From contig CAZLCK010000011.1 in NCBI GenBank assembly GCA_964558235.1, positions 1-35,460 of the forward strand: 35,460 bases of DNA, given 5' to 3'. Source of the stretch: CAZLCK01 sp964558235 (GTDB lineage: Bacteria; Actinomycetota; Coriobacteriia; Coriobacteriales; CADBOM01). Under the pieces are notes generated by a model. That model searched no databases. It was not told where the DNA came from and saw nothing but the letters and a program-made list of their open reading frames with translations. Position numbers and translations under genes: made by a program. This document shows positions 24,525 through 33,343 of the stretch, one piece after another; the first letter of the stretch is position 1; the number at the start of each line of letters is the position of its first letter.

Positions 24525-24740
24525 TGGGCTGTAATAGTTTAGGTCCGTGGGTTGTAACGGCTAAATCTGTGGGTTGTAANNNNNNNNNNNNNNNNNNNNN
24601 NNNNNNNNNNNNNNNNNNNNNNNNNNNNNNNNNNNNNNNNNNNNNNNNNNNNNNNNNNNNNNNNNNNNNNNNNNNNNNNTGGGCTGTAATAGTTTAGGTC
24701 CGTGGGTTGTAACGGCTAAATCTGTGGGTTGTAATGGTTA
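24525..24740. repeat. Degenerate 22-23-bp tandem repeat array containing assembly gap 3
   Basis: Units start GTGGGYTGTAA (for example 24525, 24548, 24570) and differ in the second half. Ns occupy 24580-24679. The 55 bp on the right (24680-24734) equal the 55 bp on the left, so the gap may be only an unmerged overlap, or it may hide more repeat units. The right end touches the stop codon of the small minus-strand gene. Confidence 0.8.
24580..24679. other. 100-N assembly gap (gap 3)
   Basis: Flanked by identical 55-bp sequences inside a tandem repeat. An unmerged overlap and a collapsed repeat array both explain it. Confidence 0.95.
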
Positions 24741-24983
24741 ATTTACCGTTCCATAAATGCCGCCCCAACCATGACCTGCAATAGCAGAATTTATCTGATC
24801 GCAAAGTGATTGGCGATCATAAGTTCCTGGTGGAACGATGTTGCAAATCTCAAGCAAATCTACGTTTAAGTCTCGTATTTCTGCATTTAAAACCAGCTCC
24901 ATCGTTGTTATGGTTTGTCTCGATGAAAAGAGTTCATCTATTAGCCTTTGAAGCTCTCCATAGTGCTCACTTCTTTTCATCAC
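24738..24983 (-). CDS. Small conserved-looking protein of unknown function
   Basis: A protein of 80-81 residues that I do not recognise. It is mostly helical and acidic, with a Gly-rich end, HGWGGIYGTVN. There is no signal peptide or membrane segment. GAGGAG (plus-strand 24989-24994) lies 5 nt before GTG 24983 and 8 nt before ATG 24980, a good translation signal that supports a real gene; ATG is preferred. It stands alone between the repeat array and the divergent gatC. It could be a small DNA-binding or regulatory protein, but no motif proves that. Confidence 0.6.
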   Translation of the reverse strand: MMKRSEHYGELQRLIDELFSSRQTITTMELVLNAEIRDLNVDLLEICNIVPPGTYDRQSLCDQINSAIAGHGWGGIYGTVN

Positions 24984-25156
24984 TAAAACTCCTCACAAAG
25001 TGTTACTAACTAATAAAAAGTTTGGCAATTATATCGTCTTCACCAGATTTGACCCTTAAAATAACATGGGGCTGCACTAATGTGTAGAATGCACGATAAT
25101 CTAGCAATAACTATAGAGTCAAATCTTTACCTATAAATAAAAGGAAGTTCGTAAAA

Positions 25157-25459
25157 ATGTCTCTTTCTGAAAAAGATGTTCAAGATATAGCGACATATAC
25201 TCGTATTGGGCTTACCGATGATGAGCTAGTGCAGATGACTAAGGATCTAAATGACATCATCGAAAGCCTAAAGCCAATCACTGAGTTTGATCTAGAGGGC
25301 GTTGAGCCAACATTTCATCCGATTGCAGGTCTGGTAAATGTTATGCGTGCCGATGAACCAAAACAAGGATTTACTCAGCAAGAAGCGCTTGCAAATACTG
25401 CTTCGACTCAAGATGGTTCGTTTTTGATCCCTTCGATTTTGGGTGGAGGCGATAATTAA
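25157..25459 (+). CDS. gatC: Asp-tRNA(Asn)/Glu-tRNA(Gln) amidotransferase subunit C
   Basis: The small subunit that wraps around and stabilises GatA-GatB. Its 100 residues follow the family: LSEKDVQDIATYTRIGLTDD, then ELVQMTKDLNDIIESLKPI and GVEPTFHP. AAGGAAG precedes the ATG. It is the first gene of the operon; its stop overlaps the gatA start by one base. The promoter should lie in 24984-25156, which contains no gene and no T-box or riboswitch that I can recognise. Confidence 0.95.
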   Translation: MSLSEKDVQDIATYTRIGLTDDELVQMTKDLNDIIESLKPITEFDLEGVEPTFHPIAGLVNVMRADEPKQGFTQQEALANTASTQDGSFLIPSILGGGDN

Positions 25460-26940
25460 TGGCTATGGATATTTCGTCACTTAGCGCAAGAGAGATCGCC
25501 CAAGGAATTGCTGCCAAAACCTTTTCGGCTAAAGAAGTTGCACAGGGTGCAATTGAGGCTATAGAAAGATACGATGGAGAGGTTCATGCCTTTTTACAGA
25601 CTACATTTGATGAGGCTTTAATTGCAGCTAATAGAATCGATTCTATGGTAGCATCTGGCCAAGAGCTTCCTTTGATGGCAGGCGTGCCATGTGCGTTCAA
25701 GGACAATATGAACCAGCTTGGAACTCGTACAACGTGCGGCTCTAAGATGTTAGAAAATTATGAGTCAACTTACACTGCTACTTGTGTTTCTAAGATGCTA
25801 AACGCTGGAGTTTTGCCTTTGGGCAAGCTCAATATGGATGAATTTGCGTTCGGCTCTTCAACGGAAACATCCTATTTTGGTCCAACTCGTAATCCTTGGG
25901 ATTTAAGTAGAGTCCCAGGTGGGTCTTCTGGAGGATCGGCAGCTGCTGTTGCTGCCGGCATGGTGACGATTAGCCTTGGAAGCGACACAGGTGGCTCGAT
26001 TCGACAACCAGCATCATTTTGTGGTGTTGTTGGGCTGAAGCCAACCTATGGAATGGTCTCGCGTTTTGGCGTGGTTGCCTTTGGATCTTCGCTAGATCAG
26101 GTTGGTCCTTTTGCAAAGACAGTCGAAGACGCCGCTCTTAGTCTAAATGCGCTCTCTGGTCGCGATCCTTACGATTGCACATCTCAGAAGATCGATACCG
26201 ATTTTACTTCTAATCTTTCGCAGGGCGTTAAAGGAATGAAGCTAGGCATTGTGCCGGAGTTTATGGAGGCACAGGGCCTCTCTGCTGAAGTTAAAGAATC
26301 GGTAGAGAAGGCAATTTCAAATTTGGAAGATCTGGGTGCTCAAATTATCGAAGTAGAACTTCCTTATGCATCTGCTGCGATGAGCGCCTATTACGTGATT
26401 GGCCCATGTGAGGCATTCTCTAATCTCAGCCGCTTTGATTCTGTGAGATATGGAAACAGAGTCGATGGTTCAGAGCTGGGAGAGCAATACGAGCGCTCCC
26501 GCGCTGATGGATTTGGCATGGAAGCAAAAAGGCGCATTATGTTGGGGAGCTACCTCTTATCTTCTGGTGTATATAACACCTATTACTATCCAGCTCAGCA
26601 GGTTAGAACTCTTATTACCGATGATTACAAAAAGGCCTATGAGATGGTCGATGCAATCGTTATGCCATGTTCTCCTCGCACTGCATTTAAGTTTGGTGAG
26701 ATAGCTGATCCAACATCGATGTATCTCTCTGATATGTTTACGATCTCGCTCAATATTGCTGGAAATGGAGGCATGAGCGTTCCTGTTGGGCTTGGAAGTG
26801 AGACAGGCTTGCCAATAGGTGTACAAATCGTTGGCCCACAATTTAAAGATGAAAATATCCTGCGTGTTGGCGCTGCTTTGGAGAGGTGTTATGACATCGA
26901 TAGGCTTGCTCCTATTGCTAGTAAAGGAGGCGAGCAATAA
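25459..26940 (+). CDS. gatA: Asp-tRNA(Asn)/Glu-tRNA(Gln) amidotransferase subunit A
   Basis: The amidase that releases ammonia from glutamine for transamidation of misacylated tRNA. Its 493 residues have the amidase-signature triad at the usual places: Lys81 (AFKDN), cis-Ser156 (RVPGGSSGGSAAAVAAG) and nucleophile Ser180 (GSDTGGSIRQPASFCGVVGLKPTYG). It is full length. It is translationally coupled on both sides: it starts in the gatC stop and ends in the gatB start. Confidence 0.97.
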   Translation: MAMDISSLSAREIAQGIAAKTFSAKEVAQGAIEAIERYDGEVHAFLQTTFDEALIAANRIDSMVASGQELPLMAGVPCAFKDNMNQLGTRTTCGSKMLENYESTYTATCVSKMLNAGVLPLGKLNMDEFAFGSSTETSYFGPTRNPWDLSRVPGGSSGGSAAAVAAGMVTISLGSDTGGSIRQPASFCGVVGLKPTYGMVSRFGVVAFGSSLDQVGPFAKTVEDAALSLNALSGRDPYDCTSQKIDTDFTSNLSQGVKGMKLGIVPEFMEAQGLSAEVKESVEKAISNLEDLGAQIIEVELPYASAAMSAYYVIGPCEAFSNLSRFDSVRYGNRVDGSELGEQYERSRADGFGMEAKRRIMLGSYLLSSGVYNTYYYPAQQVRTLITDDYKKAYEMVDAIVMPCSPRTAFKFGEIADPTSMYLSDMFTISLNIAGNGGMSVPVGLGSETGLPIGVQIVGPQFKDENILRVGAALERCYDIDRLAPIASKGGEQ

Positions 26941-28499
26941 TGAAGGAATTAGTTGAGGTCTTAAAGGATTGGGAGGCCGTTATTGGCCTTGAGATTCACA
27001 CCGAGCTAACTACGCTAAAGACCAAGATGTTTTGCTCGTGTTCTATTGAATTTGGAGATGAACCAAATACTCATACATGTCCGGTCTGCTTGGGAATGCC
27101 TGGAGCACTTCCTGTTCCAAATAGAGCTGCTATTGAGTCGATCATTTTAGCCGGACTTGCAACTGGGTGCGATATTGAGCGTAGATCGATGTTTTATCGC
27201 AAGAACTACTTTTACCCAGATATGGCCAAAAACTTTCAGACAACGCAGGGTCCAATCGCATTTTGTATGAGAGGCAGCCTAGATTTAGAAGTTGAGGAAC
27301 GCGCAGCAGTACAGCGCTATGGCGCATTGGAGCTTAAAGAGGGTCAGACTAACGAGAATATCACTCGTACAGATTATGGTTACCTTGCCAAGGTTGGAAT
27401 TACGCGTATCCACATGGAAGAGGATGCTGGCAAGATGATCCACATCGGTGGAACAGATGGTCGCATCTCTGGAGCTACTCACAGCTTGGTTGATTACAAC
27501 CGCGCTGGAACGCCACTGATTGAGCTTGTTACCGAGCCAGATCTTCGTACTCCAGAAGAGGCAAGGCTTTTTATGCAAGAGTTGCGCTCGATATTTTTAT
27601 CTTTGGGCATTTCAGACTGCTCTATGGAAGAGGGTTCCATGCGCTGCGATGGAAATGTCAGTCTAAGGCGCCGTGGAGAGAGTGAGTTTGGTACAAAAAC
27701 TGAGCTCAAGAATATGAACTCTTTTAAGAATTTACACGATGGACTGGCTTATGAGATCTGCAGGCAGGCCGAGGTTCTAGAGAGTGGTGGAGTTGTAAGG
27801 CAGGAGACCAGACACTGGGAGCCAGCTTCTAAACGCACTGTTACTATGAGAATAAAAGAGACTGCCGATGACTACAGACTGTTCCCAGAACCTGATCTTG
27901 CCCCATACGATCTGTCTGAAGAATTTGTTGAGGATGTTCGAAAAAAGCTTCCCGAGCTTCCAAAGCAAAGAAAAGATAGATATATGAGCACTTATGGCTT
28001 GGGACGAAATGAAAGCATCACAATTTCTTCAGACCCTGACACTTCTAGGCTTTTTGATGAGGCTGTCGTAATCGATGCCTCACTTGCCAAAACACTTGCC
28101 AATCTATTGGTAAATGATTTGGCTGGATATCTAAATACAAATGGCGTGGAATTAAAAGATACAAAAGTAAATGCGCAAGGAATCGTTGATGTTGCCAAGC
28201 TGATATCTAGCGATGAGATCTCTGCCAAGCAGGGACGTGATGTTTTGGCGATTTTGGCTCAAGAAGGCACAGATGTTGCCAAGATCGTTGAATCGCATGG
28301 CATGAAACAACTTAGCGATGAGGGTATGATTATCGAAGCTGTTAAGAAGGTTTTAGAACAAAATCCTGATAAGGTTGAGGCTTACAAGAATGGTAAGACC
28401 GGGCTTTCTGGATTTTTCATTGGTCAGGTTATGAAAGCTACTGGTGGAAGTGCTAATCCAAAGGTCGTAAGTAAGGTAGTTAGCGATCTACTCGATTAG
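26940..28499 (+). CDS. gatB: Asp-tRNA(Asn)/Glu-tRNA(Gln) amidotransferase subunit B
   Basis: The kinase-transamidase subunit that binds the misacylated tRNA, activates the Asp/Glu side chain and uses ammonia from GatA. It has 519 residues, somewhat longer than typical (about 475-500). The N-terminal block is AVIGLEIHTEL; HTCPVCLGMPGALPVPN and CSCS carry zinc-site Cys residues; KNYFYPDMAKNFQTTQ and LRSIFLSLGISDCSMEEGSM follow; the C-terminal helical/YqeY-like tail binds the tRNA elbow. With GatC and GatA it allows tRNA-dependent Gln and/or Asn supply. A DUF47 gene begins 9 bp after its stop. Confidence 0.97.
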   Translation: MKELVEVLKDWEAVIGLEIHTELTTLKTKMFCSCSIEFGDEPNTHTCPVCLGMPGALPVPNRAAIESIILAGLATGCDIERRSMFYRKNYFYPDMAKNFQTTQGPIAFCMRGSLDLEVEERAAVQRYGALELKEGQTNENITRTDYGYLAKVGITRIHMEEDAGKMIHIGGTDGRISGATHSLVDYNRAGTPLIELVTEPDLRTPEEARLFMQELRSIFLSLGISDCSMEEGSMRCDGNVSLRRRGESEFGTKTELKNMNSFKNLHDGLAYEICRQAEVLESGGVVRQETRHWEPASKRTVTMRIKETADDYRLFPEPDLAPYDLSEEFVEDVRKKLPELPKQRKDRYMSTYGLGRNESITISSDPDTSRLFDEAVVIDASLAKTLANLLVNDLAGYLNTNGVELKDTKVNAQGIVDVAKLISSDEISAKQGRDVLAILAQEGTDVAKIVESHGMKQLSDEGMIIEAVKKVLEQNPDKVEAYKNGKTGLSGFFIGQVMKATGGSANPKVVSKVVSDLLD

Positions 28500-28508
28500 G
28501 GGGATTAA

Positions 28509-29132
28509 ATGAGCAGGCAGAGGTTCGACTACTTTGATGCAATGGCGCAGATTGTAGATCATGCATGTGAAGGGGCAGAAAAGCTTGTAAAGATTGTAAG
28601 AGAGTATGATTCTGAGAAGATTTTTGATGACATGACCGATATGCATCAAATCGAAAACGCTGCTGATTCTATAAATCATGCTATTAATGACAATTTGATC
28701 AAGGAGTTTATAACTCCAATCGATCGCGATGACATACTCGAGCTTGCTCAATATCTTGATGATGTTGTCGATAACATCGAAGAGCTACCTATGCTTTTTT
28801 ATGTGTATGATGTTCACAATATGCATCACAGCGCTACCGATATGGTGATGCTGATTGAAAAGTCTGTAAATGCGCTGCGCATTGCGATGGTTGATTTTAA
28901 GAACTTTAGAAAATCAAAGACCATACAGAAGCTTTTGATCGATGTAAGTGACTATGAAGAGGCTGCTGATAGAACTTATGTTAAGACTCTACACGACCTT
29001 TATGTAGACCACGCAGATGACCCACTCTACGTAATAATTTGGGACAATATTATCACTAGGATGGAGAAGTGTTGCGATGCGTGCTCTAGAGCAGCCGATA
29101 AGATGAGCACTATCATTACGAAAAACCAGTAG
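28509..29132 (+). CDS. DUF47 / PhoU-like protein
   Basis: A 207-residue helical protein of the DUF47 family, related to PhoU, with ENAAD and AAD metal-contact motifs typical of the fold (residues about 50 and 159, 196). DUF47 proteins usually accompany a PiT-type phosphate permease; no pit gene is adjacent. It sits 9 bp after gatB, with its ribosome-binding site at the gatB stop, so it is cotranscribed with the amidotransferase. The functional link is unclear. Family assignment is good; a role in phosphate or another anion transport is inferred from relatives. Confidence 0.83.
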   Translation: MSRQRFDYFDAMAQIVDHACEGAEKLVKIVREYDSEKIFDDMTDMHQIENAADSINHAINDNLIKEFITPIDRDDILELAQYLDDVVDNIEELPMLFYVYDVHNMHHSATDMVMLIEKSVNALRIAMVDFKNFRKSKTIQKLLIDVSDYEEAADRTYVKTLHDLYVDHADDPLYVIIWDNIITRMEKCCDACSRAADKMSTIITKNQ

Positions 29133-29141
29133 TCACAGATG

Positions 29142-29239
29142 GGGGTGTGGACAAAAACTTGGACATCTTAAGACAAGGAGATGGCCATGTATCACCACCA
29201 CACTCCACATAGTAGTCACACATAGTGGTCGTACTTTTT
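29142..29239 (+). promoter_or_regulatory. Possible leader region: mutually exclusive hairpins and a 12-codon His-rich ORF
   Basis: GGGGTGTGG (29142-29150) can pair with CCACACTCC (29198-29206). Alternatively ACCAC (within 29194-29201) can pair with GTGGT (29225-29229), followed by five T. AAGGAG (29175-29180) lies 6 nt before a short ORF, 29187-29225, encoding MYHHHTPHSSHT (five His in twelve). This resembles an attenuator, but the CAC-rich sequence also contains a 13-bp tandem duplication (29206-29231), so the His codons may be incidental. The next gene is not a histidine gene. Confidence 0.25.
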
Positions 29240-29273
29240 ATTTTATTTAGGTCGGTTATTTTATTTAGGTCGG
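29238..29273. repeat. Perfect 18-bp tandem duplication
   Basis: TTATTTTATTTAGGTCGG occurs at 29238-29255 and again, identically, at 29256-29273. It lies in the non-coding region before the fibro-slime protein gene. No gene is seen from 29226 to 29402. Confidence 0.95.
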
Positions 29274-29330
29274 CTTTAAATCAAGTTTGGTTTTGTTTTC
29301 GTCCACTCTTTAGAACCAAGATCTAGCATT

Positions 29331-29395
29331 CCTCTCAAGGATTTTGTTTATCTGTGTTGCCTTAACTAATCAAGGCCAAACACTTCCTTGAGAGG
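29331..29395 (+). promoter_or_regulatory. 11-bp inverted repeat that can hide the ribosome-binding site of the surface-protein gene
   Basis: CCTCTCAAGGA (29331-29341) is perfectly complementary to TCCTTGAGAGG (29385-29395). The second arm covers the first part of the AGGAGG ribosome-binding site (29393-29398) of the gene starting at 29403. In mRNA this would close translation unless something opens the stem. The 43-nt loop contains a further AAGG/CCTT possibility. Confidence 0.6.
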
Positions 29396-29402
29396 AGGAT
29401 TT

Positions 29403-31823
29403 ATGCTCTTTTGTAATCGACGATCTGTTGATAGGCTTAAAAAAGATGTCAATAGCGCATCACGTTGCAGTTTTGTATCTGTCTTTTTATTGATTGCTCT
29501 AATTACCTTTGGATCTTTATCTATGGCAGCACAGCCAGCCTATGCGGTAAATATTCCGCAGACTGTTGCTGGAGTTCCTGCTCAAATGGATACTTCCAAA
29601 TACACACAGACTGTTCAGTTGCCAGTAACTTTGTATGATTATGGACGCATGATCGATGGTCAGTGGGTTACTAAAGCTCCAGCAATATTGAATATGGATC
29701 TAGATGCTGTAGATTGTTGGACAGTTTTACCAGTAGATTTTCCAGCTACTATGCGTTTTTGGGATACATCCTATAAATCATGGACAGATCCTAAAGACAC
29801 AAGCTCAATGTTAACCTCTGAAGGCCATGTTTTAGCTGGCGGTGGTTTTGGCTGGGGACTATTCAGTAGGCAATTTAATGGATGGTCAGATATCATCTTG
29901 GCAGAGTCTCGAGATCTCTTTGGCACAGATCCTTCTACCTGTTCGTATAACGGAGAGATATTCAAGCAGGTCTATGAAAATGTGATGATGGATTTTAGCT
30001 ACGATCCAAACACCAACTCCTATCACTATTCTTCCAATGAATCAAAAGCTACCTTTAATGGAGAGTCAAGAATCATTAAAAGTGAGCTAGGTGAAGATGC
30101 AACCACAGAAGATGTTGGTTTCTGGCCATTTGGCAATGGTGAAGTCCATTTTGGAATGACGATGGATTTTGATTTCTATCTTCCAACTCAAGAATACTTA
30201 GATGCTAATGAGTACTACTTTGCATTTTCTGGTGATGATGATCTAGTTGTGTATGTCGATGATGTGCTGACATTGGACTTGGGTGGCGCTCATCGCGCAG
30301 TTGCTGGATATATTGATTTTTCAAATGAGATAGTTGTCTATGGAGTTAATGAGAGTGATATCCAGGCTGCATCATTTGATCAACAGGTGGAAAAATCTGA
30401 CATCGAGTTTATTCGCAGTGGGTTTGATGAAGCTGGTATCGATTGGAATATGGAGACATTGGGATATGTGACTTTTGAAGAGCTTGGTATAGATCTAGAG
30501 AAGTCTTCTACTCATAATTTTAAGCTTGCATATCTTGAGCGTGGCGGCAATGAATCAAATCTAATGATTGAGATGAATATGGTTGTCGATGCTGAAGTTA
30601 TGTATGAGGTTGTTGGAGAAGATCAGCCAGATGCAAATCTTACAGATCCTATTCCGGTAGAAGATAGTGAACTTTATCTCTACGATACCTATGTTGCCAA
30701 AGAGAGTCTGACTACAACTGATTCAGGTTGGACTTTTTCAGGATGGTATGAGGATGAAGAGTGCACACAAGAATGGGAGGATGGGTCTCCATTATTATCT
30801 GAAACTACCATCTTGTATGGTAAATGGGATTACGGTGAGCTAAGTAAAACATCTGATCCCACACCAGGTACTACGCTTTTACCAAATGACACCATTTCTT
30901 ATACGCTGACGTATCAAAACCAAAAAGACTATTCTGAAAAGGTTGTAATTGAGGATCTAATTCCTGCAGGAACTACATATATCGATTCAACTCTAGTGGC
31001 AGATGGTGCTGATAACGTGCAATTTATAGAGGGCAAAAGCGATAGTCGGGGCTTAATAAGTTGTACATGGGATTCTCTGGAGCCACTAGAGATTGCACAG
31101 GTGGAATTTGAGGTAAGAGTCGATCCAAGCTATGTGGGAGAAGTAATTACAAATTATGCAACTGCAACGGTGGATAACGGTAGTTATGTTTATACAAGCC
31201 CAATAATTGATCATCCAGTGACATCAAGTGGGTTAAGGATAATTAAATCATCTGACCCTCAAGAGGGATCTAGCGTTGAGAGTGGACAGATTATCAGCTA
31301 TACAGTTGAGTTAATCAACGAGGGGGATGTTTCTATAAGGGATCTTGTCTTATTAGATGCTATTCCTGAATACACAACATATTGTGAAGATTCGGCAGTC
31401 GTAAGTGGAACAAATATGGAGTATGAAGTTGTAGAGTATGAAGTTGAGTTGGGTCTGGATGGAGTATTGTTTAGCGAGATCGAAACTCTAAATCCACAGG
31501 AAAGCGTTGTTTTAACTTTTCAAGTAGTAGTTGATGAACTAGAAATTGGTGAAGGTGAAAGAGAGATAAGAAATGTCTCTCAAGTAGCAAGTCCATCCTT
31601 AGAAGATAAGGATTCTGAAACTCCAGGTATTCTCTATTCCAATGAGGTTGTACATATTCAAAATCAGGTGGAATTAGAAGAGCCAATAATTATTGGCAAA
31701 AATGGCGACAATCTTCCAAAGACGTCTGATTCTTTACTTTCAGATATTGTCTTTATTTCAGTTGGCTTAGCATGTGTAGCAGGTTGTATAGTTGCTATTG
31801 TAGTTGCGTTTCAAAGGCGCTAA
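29403..31823 (+). CDS. Cell-wall surface protein with fibro-slime, Listeria-Bacteroides and DUF11 repeats and a sortase-like tail
   Basis: An 806-residue secreted protein. It has a signal peptide with a long charged N-region and hydrophobic core FVSVFLLIALITFGSLSMA. At about residues 240-330 is a fibro-slime/PA14-like domain (YYFAFSGDDDLVVYVDDV, LDLGGAHRAVAGYIDF); then one InlB/Listeria-Bacteroides repeat (FSGWYEDEECTQEWEDGS). Two DUF11 repeats begin LSKTSDPTPGTTLLPNDTIS and LRIIKSSDPQEGSSVESGQI. The C-terminus has LPKTS, a hydrophobic helix and Arg-Arg, a variant sortase signal with Ser instead of Gly. It is likely an adhesin or matrix-type protein. ATG 29403 follows AGGAGG by 4 nt; the TTG at 29388 would include that site. 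Translation may be gated by an upstream hairpin. Confidence 0.88.
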   Translation: MLFCNRRSVDRLKKDVNSASRCSFVSVFLLIALITFGSLSMAAQPAYAVNIPQTVAGVPAQMDTSKYTQTVQLPVTLYDYGRMIDGQWVTKAPAILNMDLDAVDCWTVLPVDFPATMRFWDTSYKSWTDPKDTSSMLTSEGHVLAGGGFGWGLFSRQFNGWSDIILAESRDLFGTDPSTCSYNGEIFKQVYENVMMDFSYDPNTNSYHYSSNESKATFNGESRIIKSELGEDATTEDVGFWPFGNGEVHFGMTMDFDFYLPTQEYLDANEYYFAFSGDDDLVVYVDDVLTLDLGGAHRAVAGYIDFSNEIVVYGVNESDIQAASFDQQVEKSDIEFIRSGFDEAGIDWNMETLGYVTFEELGIDLEKSSTHNFKLAYLERGGNESNLMIEMNMVVDAEVMYEVVGEDQPDANLTDPIPVEDSELYLYDTYVAKESLTTTDSGWTFSGWYEDEECTQEWEDGSPLLSETTILYGKWDYGELSKTSDPTPGTTLLPNDTISYTLTYQNQKDYSEKVVIEDLIPAGTTYIDSTLVADGADNVQFIEGKSDSRGLISCTWDSLEPLEIAQVEFEVRVDPSYVGEVITNYATATVDNGSYVYTSPIIDHPVTSSGLRIIKSSDPQEGSSVESGQIISYTVELINEGDVSIRDLVLLDAIPEYTTYCEDSAVVSGTNMEYEVVEYEVELGLDGVLFSEIETLNPQESVVLTFQVVVDELEIGEGEREIRNVSQVASPSLEDKDSETPGILYSNEVVHIQNQVELEEPIIIGKNGDNLPKTSDSLLSDIVFISVGLACVAGCIVAIVVAFQRR

Positions 31824-31952
31824 TTTGTCCAGATAGAGATGATTAATAAGACTTGATAAATGTTTTAGTGAGCTTTGCGATTTAATAAACAATAATACTT
31901 TATTATTAGTCTGTTTTAATGCTGAGGTGATACTGAAAGGGGCAAGAGCATC

Positions 31953-33272
31953 ATGGCGATAACTGCGCCAAGAGGTACCGAAGATCTTTTGGGATCTAAA
32001 GCAAATGCATGGGATGTGATGTGTGCTAAGGCTGCGGAGATTTTTTCAAGGTATGGCTATAAGATGGCTAGCACTCCAATATTTGAGCATCAAGATGTTT
32101 TTATCAGAGGCATTGGTCAATCAACAGATGTTGTAAGCAAAGAGATGTTTCATGTGCTTTCTAAAGATGCATATTCAAAGGTTTCTTCGGGCGAAAAACC
32201 AGACGATGCTCAAAATCTCTCGTTGCGTCCAGAGGGAACGGCTGGAATTGTTAGATCTGTTATCGAGCACAATTTAGTTCCAGCTGGTGGTCCTGTAGTA
32301 AAGCTGATGTATGCAGGATCGATGTTTCGTTGTGAGCGTCAACAAAAAGGTCGCCTTAGAGAGTTTCACCAGATTGGTGCTGAGTGTTTAGGTGCTATAG
32401 ATCCATCTTGTGATGCTGAAATGATAGAGATGCTCATGGCATTTTTTACAGAGCTAGGAATAGAAGTATCTTCGATGAAGTTATATATCAATTCCATGGG
32501 AGATGATTCATGCCGGCCAGCTTACAGGCAGATGATTAAAGATTTTATTTTGGATCATACAGAAGATCTCTGTGAGGATTGTATAAAAAGAGCGCAGATC
32601 AACCCTCTTAGAGCCTTTGATTGCAAGAATGAAAAGTGCACTAAGATTATGAGTAATGCACCGAGCATCATAGATAACCTGTGCGATGATTGCAAAGATC
32701 ATTATGACAAAGTTAAGGAATATCTTGCTATTTCTGGCATTAGCTACGAGGAAGATCCAAGGCTTGTAAGGGGTCTTGATTACTACACTCGTACGGTTTT
32801 TGAGGTTCAAGTAGATGCCGGATTAGGGTCGCAAAATGCAATTGGTGGTGGCGGAAGATATGACAAGCTTGTTGAGGTAATGGGCGGCAAACCAACTGCA
32901 GGAATTGGATTTGCTCTTGGCTTTGAGAGAACATTGCTTGCACTTGATTATGCTGGAGTTGAATTAGAAGATCAGCAGACTTGCGATTGCTATGTTGCAA
33001 TTGTTGATAAGAGTTGCTCGAATTTGGCTTATGAGTTAGTCAGCCAGATGCGTCATCTCGGAGTTCATTGTGATATGGATCATCAATCTAGATCTTTGAA
33101 GTCTCAGTTTAAGCAGGCAGACAGAATGCAAAGCAAGTATGTTGTAATCGTTGGTCCAGAAGAGCTAGAGGCTAATGAGGCAACAATACGAGAGATGGCA
33201 ACACATGAGCAGCGTCGCGTTTCTATAAGTACGATCGCCGAGGACATTGCAAAAGCGTGCTCTAAGCTGTGA
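31953..33272 (+). CDS. hisS: Histidine-tRNA ligase
   Basis: A class II synthetase of 439 residues. Motifs seen: APRGTEDLLG at the start, LRPEGTAGIVRS (motif 1/2 region), MFRCERQQKGRLREFHQIGAE (motif 2), GLDYYTRTVFEV and GGGGRYDKL (histidine-binding signatures), and a C-terminal anticodon-binding domain. An insertion with several Cys (LCEDCIKRAQINPLRAFDC, CTKIM, CDDCKDHY) matches the usual NPLR-type insertion. AAAGGGG precedes the ATG by about 11 nt. The upstream 129 bp contains an A/T-rich hairpin but no T-box consensus. aspS follows 35-71 bp downstream, depending on its start. Confidence 0.97.
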   Translation: MAITAPRGTEDLLGSKANAWDVMCAKAAEIFSRYGYKMASTPIFEHQDVFIRGIGQSTDVVSKEMFHVLSKDAYSKVSSGEKPDDAQNLSLRPEGTAGIVRSVIEHNLVPAGGPVVKLMYAGSMFRCERQQKGRLREFHQIGAECLGAIDPSCDAEMIEMLMAFFTELGIEVSSMKLYINSMGDDSCRPAYRQMIKDFILDHTEDLCEDCIKRAQINPLRAFDCKNEKCTKIMSNAPSIIDNLCDDCKDHYDKVKEYLAISGISYEEDPRLVRGLDYYTRTVFEVQVDAGLGSQNAIGGGGRYDKLVEVMGGKPTAGIGFALGFERTLLALDYAGVELEDQQTCDCYVAIVDKSCSNLAYELVSQMRHLGVHCDMDHQSRSLKSQFKQADRMQSKYVVIVGPEELEANEATIREMATHEQRRVSISTIAEDIAKACSKL

Positions 33273-33343
33273 GATAATCGCAAGGCAATACAAAATACTA
33301 GGTGTAAGTGACTAAAAGGCTTTTAGGAGACGGTTTATTAATC

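Noticed and set aside
24525..24740. CRISPR array
   Set aside because: The units are directly adjacent, degenerate and lack spacers; no cas genes are present.
31824..31952. T-box leader before hisS
   Set aside because: The region is short and lacks the conserved antiterminator motif GGTGGNACCGCG; only an A/T-rich hairpin is seen.
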